Of a stretch of 6,752 nucleotides of DNA, positions 1-4,958 are shown piece by piece; position 1 is the stretch's first letter; every line of letters starts with the position of its first letter. A model generated the notes under the pieces. The model saw only the letters and a list, made by a program, of their open reading frames with translations, was not told the origin of the DNA and did no database searches. The stretch is taken from assembly GCA_964512165.1 (NCBI GenBank), contig CAZEHQ010000231.1, forward strand, positions 1 through 6,752, read 5' to 3'. A program made the translations under genes and the position numbers. Source of the DNA: UBA8231 sp964512165 (GTDB lineage Bacteria > Latescibacterota > UBA2968 > UBA8231).

Positions 1-5
1 CGGAG

Positions 6-31
6 GCGCCTGACCGGGGCCTGGCAGGCGC
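6..31. repeat. Inverted repeat (7-bp arms) at the left edge
   Basis: GCGCCTG at 6-12 is exactly reverse-complementary to CAGGCGC at 25-31, with a 12-base spacer, so an RNA hairpin could form. A TGA at 11-13 could be the stop of a gene entering from the left, which would make this a stop-proximal hairpin as in some terminators. No T-run follows on the plus strand, so an intrinsic terminator is not demonstrated. The window begins too close to decide. Confidence 0.35.
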
Positions 32-61
32 TTGCAGGATGGGGGCGAAACCGGCTATATT
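32..61 (+). promoter_or_regulatory. Candidate sigma70-type promoter for the PAS/HEAT operon
   Basis: TTGCAG (32-37) and TATATT (56-61) are separated by 18 bases. The -10 box matches TATAAT at five of six positions; the -35 box keeps only the TTG core plus weak similarity. This is the most AT-rich patch in a very GC-rich stretch and lies about 105 bases upstream of the first plausible ATG (167). A run of eight C (69-76) sits where transcription would start. A second, weaker -10-like TACACT occurs at 110-115 without a convincing -35. The call rests on motif and position only. Confidence 0.35.
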
Positions 62-166
62 GAGAACTCCCCCCCCTCTGCAACGCGGTTCGTTCCAGCC
101 CTCCCCGGGTACACTACGGCCGCCGGTTCCTCTTTGTCGCGCCGGCCGTCAGGCAGTGGACGGATC

Positions 167-1024
167 ATGTACGACTGGGACCTTCCGGTGGTTCCCGGGC
201 CACCGATGGCGGACCTCAAGCGCCGCATGCTGGCGGAATGGCGGCGCAATCCCTTTCTCGACGACGACGTCAAGGCCCTCGGCCTTCGCCTCGGCGCTCC
301 CGAGACCGACGCGGCCTCGGCCCTGGCCGGTCTGCGCGAGGCCGGCTTCCTCGAGGCCGCTGGCACCGGCCACGTCCTGAGCCCGGGTGCGGACGATGCC
401 CCCGGAGGCAAGATTCCCGCCGCCGACGTCCCGCGCTCCGAGGGAAGCGGCGCCCCGGCCCGGGAGCTCCCGCACACCCTCACCCAATTGATCGCCGGCG
501 GTCCTCTCGACGACCCGGGACTCGTCGACGCCCTGCCCTTCGGCCTTCTCGTGGTGCGCGCCTCGGGTGCCGCCGAGGTGGTCAACCACCGCGCCGCGGA
601 GATGCTCGGGGTGCCCCTGGCCGACCTCGATGGCAAGGCCTTCGAGAGGATCACCGGAGTCGATCCCGTGGCCGCCCTGGACCACGCCGAGCCCCATTCC
701 TTCTCCCTCATCGAGCCCTCGGCGCTGGAGATCACCCTGCACCGCCGCGAACTGACGTCGGGCACCGCCGTCCTCATCCTGCTGCGCGACGTGTCGTTGC
801 TGGAGGAGGTCTCCCACATCCAGGCCGAGGTCCAGGAGGAGCTGTACGACCGCCTCCGGGAAGGGTTGGTCCAGCCGCTGGCCGCGATCGAGGAGTTCCT
901 CGAGGATCCCGGGCGGGAGGGTCTGGTTCGGTCCCGCCTGGCCATGGAGCAGATCAACGGGTTCCTGAAGGAGTTCTTCCTCCATGGAGGCGCCGCCGAC
1001 CGTCCCGCCGCCCGGGGCCGCTGA
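167..1024 (+). CDS. Winged-helix/PAS-domain protein with degenerate kinase-type dimerisation helices
   Basis: A 285-residue soluble protein with no signal peptide or membrane segment. Residues about 15-74 read like a small winged helix: a helix around LKRRMLAEWRR, then DDDVKALGLRLG, a second helix ending LREAGFLE, and a short wing. A low-complexity linker (about 75-100) leads to a PAS fold (about 117-210), recognised by LPFGLLVVRASG, NHRAAEMLGV and the terminal strand ending LLRDVS. The C-terminal helices (about 216-272) resemble a histidine-kinase DHp hairpin (REGLVQPLAAIEEFL, then a helix ending INGFLKEFFL), but the usual histidine position is Glu232 and no ATPase domain follows. I infer a sensory or regulatory protein that dimerises without phosphorylating itself; the ligand is unknown. 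ATG 167 was chosen because it starts the conserved-looking sequence; the frame stays open upstream to a TTG at 32, but that segment looks non-coding. The Shine-Dalgarno is weak. The next gene starts 3 bases after the stop. Confidence 0.8.
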   Translation: MYDWDLPVVPGPPMADLKRRMLAEWRRNPFLDDDVKALGLRLGAPETDAASALAGLREAGFLEAAGTGHVLSPGADDAPGGKIPAADVPRSEGSGAPARELPHTLTQLIAGGPLDDPGLVDALPFGLLVVRASGAAEVVNHRAAEMLGVPLADLDGKAFERITGVDPVAALDHAEPHSFSLIEPSALEITLHRRELTSGTAVLILLRDVSLLEEVSHIQAEVQEELYDRLREGLVQPLAAIEEFLEDPGREGLVRSRLAMEQINGFLKEFFLHGGAADRPAARGR

Positions 1025-1027
1025 GCC

Positions 1028-2140
1028 ATGGTCTTCGACGTACGTCATCTGTTCCCGGGCGAACCCGAGGAGGATGGCCCCGGTCCGGACCTGGAGCATC
1101 GGGAACCGGCCCCCGAGGAGTCCCATCCCGACCTGGAGGCCCTGGTCGCTGCCGCCGCCGGCGACGGAGATCCGGGGGAGCGCATGGGCGCCGTGGCCCG
1201 TTTGCGCGTCCTGGTGCCCACGGCCGAGGGAGTCGAGGGCCTGTGCCGAATCGTCGAGGACCCGGCCGACCCCCGCAGGCTGGTGGCCATCCAGGTCCTC
1301 GGCTTTCACCGCCACTGGCTGTTCAACCGCTCCTCGGTTCAGCGGGTCCTCGGCTGGGCCCGCGCCGAGACCGATCCGGCGGCGGCGGCGTCCCTCGTCT
1401 GGGTGCTGCGGCACCGGGATGTGGTGCAGGAGTTCCTGCGGCACCCGGCCGCGGCCGTGGTCCGGGAGGCGGCCCTGGGTCTGCCTGTCAACCCCGAGAC
1501 TCTGGAGGCCCTGCTCGACGCGCTCCTGGCGGATGCCGATCCCGAGGCCGGCCGCGTCCTGGCGGCCAAGCTCACCGGGATCCACCCCAACCTCGCGCCC
1601 CTGTCCGTGGACCATCTGCTGCGCGTGTCGGCCTCGATTGACGATCGGGCCCTGGGGGAGGTCCTGTCCCGCTTGCCGCAGCCTTCGCTCTTCGATCTCC
1701 TCGTGGACGGGCGCGGCCACACCGCCTGGACGATGGACGCGAGTCCCGGGGAGTCGCGGCGCAACCAGGAGGCGAGGCGGATGTCGCGCCTGGCGGCCAA
1801 GCTGCTGCGGGAGCGGCCGGGGGCGGATCTGATCCGCTTGCTCGTCAACCGCAGCGTCGCCGACGAGGCCTTCGGCCGGCGCCACTCCGCCTTTCTGGAG
1901 AAGGCGATGGACAACACCCGCGAGAACATCGGCGCCGACGTCCTGGACGATCTGGAGAGGCTCACCGTAGGCGCCTCCGAGGACCGGGTCGAGCTCATGG
2001 CCAGGCTGCTGATGAGCCTCGGCGACAAGATCTCCGGGGAGGACAGCCGTTCCCAGGCCTCCGATCTCATCGAAAAGTGGAAGGGCATGTCCCCCGCCCT
2101 CAAGCTGAAGATCTTCCATCTCCAGCAGGGTCTGACCTAG
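1028..2140 (+). CDS. HEAT-like alpha-solenoid protein, function unknown
   Basis: A 370-residue protein I cannot assign to a named family. The first 35 residues are acidic and proline-rich (PGEPEEDGPGP) and probably disordered. From about 36 to 230 the sequence is a succession of short amphipathic helices broken by Asp/Pro turns (for example GERMGAVARLRVLV, DPRRLVAIQVLG, AAVVREAALGL, PETLEALLDALL), as in HEAT or armadillo-type solenoids. The C-terminal third (about 255-370) is also helical but less repetitive, with ADVLDDLERLTVGASEDRVELMARLL and a basic end. No catalytic motif, signal peptide or membrane segment is visible, so a cytoplasmic protein-binding scaffold is likely. The ATG lies 3 bases after the upstream TGA with no clear Shine-Dalgarno, which suggests translational coupling to the PAS gene and a shared role. 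The stop is 20 bases from the convergent lptG stop. Confidence 0.8.
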   Translation: MVFDVRHLFPGEPEEDGPGPDLEHREPAPEESHPDLEALVAAAAGDGDPGERMGAVARLRVLVPTAEGVEGLCRIVEDPADPRRLVAIQVLGFHRHWLFNRSSVQRVLGWARAETDPAAAASLVWVLRHRDVVQEFLRHPAAAVVREAALGLPVNPETLEALLDALLADADPEAGRVLAAKLTGIHPNLAPLSVDHLLRVSASIDDRALGEVLSRLPQPSLFDLLVDGRGHTAWTMDASPGESRRNQEARRMSRLAAKLLRERPGADLIRLLVNRSVADEAFGRRHSAFLEKAMDNTRENIGADVLDDLERLTVGASEDRVELMARLLMSLGDKISGEDSRSQASDLIEKWKGMSPALKLKIFHLQQGLT

Positions 2141-2160
2141 CCGAAGCCCGTCACCGTGCC

Positions 2161-3237
2161 TCAGGTGTGGGCCCTGCGCAGCAGCAGGACCGCCAGCGCA
2201 CCGTAGACCAGGTTGGCCAGCCAGGCGCCGAGCCAGGGCGCCAGAATCTCGTTCCAGCCAAGGGCCTGGCCGGCCTTCACCGATCCGTAGAAGGCGAAGC
2301 AGATCAGCACGCCGAGCCCGAAGTGGCGGCCCCCGCCGCCGCGGCGGGCGCCGGCCCCGAGGGGCGCCGCCAGGAGCAGGATGACCAGGCAGGTGAAGGG
2401 GAAGGAGACCTTCAGGTGCAGGTCGACGAGCAGCCGCGTCACGTCCTCGCCGTTGGCGCGGGCTCTGCGCACGTACCCGGCCAGCTCGGAGTAGTCCATC
2501 TCCTCCGGTTCCCTCTGCTGGCGGGCGAGGTCCTCCGGCAGCAAGGTCAGGCGGGTCAGGGCCAGGCTGTCGAAGGAAGCGGCGGCGGCCCCCGGCTCCT
2601 CGAAGAGCTGGCGGTGGCCCTCGTGCATCATCCAGCGGCCGTCGCCGGGGCGCCAGGAGGCCGAGCGGCCCGTGGCGCGCTCGAGGGTGCGGCTCCCGCG
2701 GGTGCGTTCCCAGGTGACGTCCTCGGCTCGCCTGCGGCGGTGGTCGTAGGAGCGGGCGAAGAGGAACTGGCCCCCCACGTCCTGCAGCAACACCTGGCGC
2801 CGGGAGCCGTCGGAGCGGCGGTACGAGCGGATCTCGTCGCGGGTGTTGTTGTAGTGCCAGGTGGCGGGGGGAACGACGAGATCGGTGAACAACAGCGTCG
2901 CTCCCGCCAGGACGACGGAGAACGCGTACAGGGGCGCGAGAAAGCGGTGCAGGCCGACGCCGCCGGCCTTCACGGCGGCGATCTCGGAGCGCCGGGCGAG
3001 CCCCGACAGGCAGAACAGGGTGGCGAGCAAGGTGGTGACGGGAAGGGTGAGCAGGATCCAGTAGGAGGAGCGGTAGAGGTAGTAGCGGCCGACCTGGGAG
3101 AGGGAGGCCTGATGGTCGATGAAGGTGTCGATGTTCTCGGTGAGGTCGACCACCGCGGCGAGTCCCCACATCCCCGCCGCGCTCAGTCCCAGACAGACGA
3201 GGAAGCGGCGCAGGAGGTAGCGGTCGAGGAGGGTCAC
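2161..3237 (-). CDS. lptG: LPS export system permease LptG (YjgQ family)
   Basis: A 358-residue inner-membrane subunit of the LptB2FG ABC transporter, which extracts lipopolysaccharide from the inner membrane and passes it to the periplasmic Lpt bridge. The N-terminus (LLDRYLLRRFL) is typical of LptF/LptG. Three membrane segments lie at about 12-31, 59-80 and 99-121, with the family's cytoplasmic stretch ARRSEIAAVKAGG at 81-93. A polar region (about 122-270) corresponds to the periplasmic jellyroll, and three more helices lie at about 279-292, 306-322 and 335-353, entered by the characteristic LKVSFPF. Length is normal for the family. The GTG start at 3237 is chosen because GTGA overlaps the lptF stop and the family N-terminus begins there; the frame stays open further upstream inside lptF. 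LptF and LptG are paralogues, and the G assignment rests on gene order (second in the operon). Confidence 0.9.
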   Translation of the reverse strand: MTLLDRYLLRRFLVCLGLSAAGMWGLAAVVDLTENIDTFIDHQASLSQVGRYYLYRSSYWILLTLPVTTLLATLFCLSGLARRSEIAAVKAGGVGLHRFLAPLYAFSVVLAGATLLFTDLVVPPATWHYNNTRDEIRSYRRSDGSRRQVLLQDVGGQFLFARSYDHRRRRAEDVTWERTRGSRTLERATGRSASWRPGDGRWMMHEGHRQLFEEPGAAAASFDSLALTRLTLLPEDLARQQREPEEMDYSELAGYVRRARANGEDVTRLLVDLHLKVSFPFTCLVILLLAAPLGAGARRGGGGRHFGLGVLICFAFYGSVKAGQALGWNEILAPWLGAWLANLVYGALAVLLLRRAHT

Positions 3238-4547
3238 GAGACCCCGGTGGGGCGCCGCAGCCGCTCGCGCAGCCCGAGCAGGGGCCGGTCGAGGACATGG
3301 GAGCGCACCAGCAGCAGCCCCACCAGGCCGAAGAACAGGTTCGGCGCCCACATGGCCGCCCCGGGGGAGACGAAGCCGCGGTCGGCGAGGCGCTCGCCGC
3401 CGATGAGGAAGATCCAGTAGGCGTAGAAGAACAGCAGGCTCATCGCCACGGAGACGGTGGCCCCGCGGGCCCTCACGAGGGCTCCCAGGGGGGCGCCCAC
3501 GAGGACGAAGACGACGCAGGCGAAGGGGATCGAGAACTTCTTGTGCACCTCCACGAGGTAGGCGTCGGCCCGCCGCTGGCGGCTGTCGTGCAGCCGCCAC
3601 TGCCGGCCGATCGAGGCGGCCGCCTGCCGGGCCCGGTCCCGGAGCCGGGTGACTTCGGCGGTGTCCTCACGGGCCTGGGCCAGAAAGGCCAGGGCCGTGG
3701 AGTCGATGCCGGCGCGGGCGCGGGCGTTGTCGAGGCGCGCCGCATCGGCGGCGGCGAGCATGGCGGCCACATCCATCTCGCGGTCGGAGCGGTAGGGGGA
3801 GCGGAAGGGGGACAGCTCCCGGTCGCGGTCGCGGATGTGGACCACCTGGCGGCGGAAGCGCCCCCGGGTCCCGCGGGAGGGGTCGGCCGAGTCGACGCGG
3901 TGGACCTCGCCGTCCTCGAGGGTGAGGCGCACGTATCCGCCGCCGCCGAAGATCTCCAGGCTCCCCGAGTCGGCGCGCAACGTCGTCGGCGGACCGCTCT
4001 TCCCGGCGTCGAAGAGGGTGATGTCGTGGAGGCGGTTGGACTCCTCGTCGACGCGGCCGATCCGCAGGCTGTAGGGGCCGAGATCGCGGATGAAGACCCC
4101 CTCCTTCTCCTTGAGGACCAGGGCCGCCTTGCGCCGTTGCAGGCTGGTGGTCAGCTCCCGGGTCCGGTGGTTGGAGTCGGGCAGGACGCGGTCGTTGAAC
4201 CAGACCATGGCCAGGGTCAGCACCAGGGCAGCGAGCAGGACGGGGGCGAGGAGGTGGCCGAAGCTCACCCCCGCCGCCTTCCAGGCCAGGATCTCGTTGT
4301 CGGCGGCGAGCCGGCCGAAGACCATGAGCACCGAGATCAGCACCGCCATCGGGACCGCCAGGGCGACGATCCAGGCGAGGTTGCGGAGGAACAACTCCAC
4401 GGCGACGCCCGGGCCGATGCCCTTGCTCAGCAGCTGGTCCAGCAGCTGCAGCATGACATCGATCTCGAGGACGAAGACGATCAGGCCGAAGCCGAGGGCG
4501 AAGGCCTCCAGGTGCCGGCGCAGCAGATAGCGGGAGAGGGAAACCAA
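3234..4547 (-). CDS. lptF: LPS export system permease LptF (YjgP family)
   Basis: A 437-residue inner-membrane permease, partner of LptG in LptB2FG. It opens with SRYLLRRHLEAF, has membrane helices at about 15-36, 57-77 and 98-117, the cytoplasmic family motif GRLAADNEILAWKAAGVS at 78-95, a periplasmic beta-rich region (about 120-255), and C-terminal helices at about 338-357, 364-382 and 397-414 with the family signatures VHKKFSIPFAC and WAPNLFFG. Between the beta domain and helix 4 lies a charged, Ala/Arg-rich, predicted helical stretch (about 256-330) that looks longer than in the E. coli-type protein. The start is a TTG at 4547: no in-frame ATG exists upstream before the TAG at 4571-4569, and a GGGG about 4 bases upstream is the only Shine-Dalgarno-like sequence. 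The end overlaps lptG by 4 bases, implying translational coupling. The LptF versus LptG name follows gene order. Confidence 0.9.
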   Translation of the reverse strand: MVSLSRYLLRRHLEAFALGFGLIVFVLEIDVMLQLLDQLLSKGIGPGVAVELFLRNLAWIVALAVPMAVLISVLMVFGRLAADNEILAWKAAGVSFGHLLAPVLLAALVLTLAMVWFNDRVLPDSNHRTRELTTSLQRRKAALVLKEKEGVFIRDLGPYSLRIGRVDEESNRLHDITLFDAGKSGPPTTLRADSGSLEIFGGGGYVRLTLEDGEVHRVDSADPSRGTRGRFRRQVVHIRDRDRELSPFRSPYRSDREMDVAAMLAAADAARLDNARARAGIDSTALAFLAQAREDTAEVTRLRDRARQAAASIGRQWRLHDSRQRRADAYLVEVHKKFSIPFACVVFVLVGAPLGALVRARGATVSVAMSLLFFYAYWIFLIGGERLADRGFVSPGAAMWAPNLFFGLVGLLLVRSHVLDRPLLGLRERLRRPTGVS

Positions 4548-4560
4548 GGAGCCCCGTGAT

Positions 4561-4578
4561 GGGTCTGTCTAGAGACCC
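4561..4578 (-). promoter_or_regulatory. Perfect 6-bp inverted repeat just upstream of lptF
   Basis: GGGTCT (4561-4566) and AGACCC (4573-4578) are exact reverse complements with a 6-base loop, 13 bases before the lptF TTG start. If lptF transcription starts upstream, its leader RNA could form a hairpin next to the ribosome-binding region. A second short GC hairpin (GGCCC at 4586-4590, GGGCC at 4596-4600) lies directly behind it. Short GC hairpins are common by chance in such DNA, so a regulatory role is only a possibility. Confidence 0.3.
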
Positions 4579-4839
4579 GCCGACAGGCCCCTTCCGGGCC
4601 GAGGAGGAGGGCCGCTCCGGGTGCCGTGGGTGTCGCCGCTGTGTGCGCCGGTCGTCACTGGGGGCCGTCTTCCGGCCGCCGCTCCGCCGGCCGCACGGGA
4701 GGAACGGCTTTCGCTTGCTCCGGCGGGCGCCGCTGTCCGCCGCCGCGGCGGGTTCTCCGATTGCCGGATCCCGGCCCCTCCCGTAGGTTCCCAGAGGGCT
4801 ATGGCGCCGTCCCGTCCCCCGACCTGCAGATCCGCCTTC

Positions 4840-4873
4840 CGGCCCCCCGGCCGGAGGTCCCCACGGGGGGCCG
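4840..4873. repeat. GC-rich inverted repeat (9-bp perfect arms) in the divergent region
   Basis: CGGCCCCCC (4840-4848) and GGGGGGCCG (4865-4873) are exact reverse complements separated by 16 bases, giving a very stable potential hairpin about 85 bases before the sprA-like start. No T-run follows on either strand, so it does not look like an intrinsic terminator. A smaller palindrome, GCCCG-C-CGGGC, lies at 4911-4921. Either could act in the mRNA leader or be a product of base composition. Confidence 0.4.
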
Positions 4874-4958
4874 CGCTCCCCGGGAGGCGGCCTCGCCCTC
4901 CCCGGCCCCGGCCCGCCGGGCGACCCCGCTTCCGGGGGCCCGCCACTCCCGCCACCGG

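Larger units (their letters stand above)
4548..4958. other. Divergent intergenic region between lptF and the sprA-like gene
   Basis: About 410 bases without a convincing gene, rich in C and G runs. It must hold the start signals for both divergent units, but no strong -10/-35 pair stands out. The best plus-strand candidate is TTGCCG (4761-4766), a 17-base gap, then TAGGTT (4784-4789), which is weak. Several inverted repeats are listed separately. Short open frames here give Pro/Arg/Ala-rich low-complexity translations and look like by-products of GC content. Confidence 0.6.

Noticed and set aside
238..1641. A 467-codon plus-strand frame crossing the boundary of the PAS and HEAT-like genes.
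   Set aside because: It is Arg/Gly/Pro-dominated, spans the stop and start of two better genes in another frame, and has no recognisable domain.
2141..2160. A possible bidirectional terminator between the convergent HEAT-like gene and lptG.
   Set aside because: The 20-base gap has no convincing stem and no T-run on either strand; termination, if local, is not visible as an intrinsic signal.
149..3298. A 1,049-codon open frame on the minus strand spanning the PAS and HEAT-like genes and most of lptG.
   Set aside because: Its translation is Arg/Gly/Pro/Leu-rich low complexity with no domain, and it is antisense or out of frame to genes with clear protein character. Long spurious frames are expected at this GC content.
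2077..4559. Two long plus-strand open frames (2077-3420 and 3297-4559) opposite lptG and lptF.
   Set aside because: Both are Gly/Ala/Gln/Glu-rich shadows of the membrane-protein genes, with no motifs and heavy overlap with each other and with lptFG.
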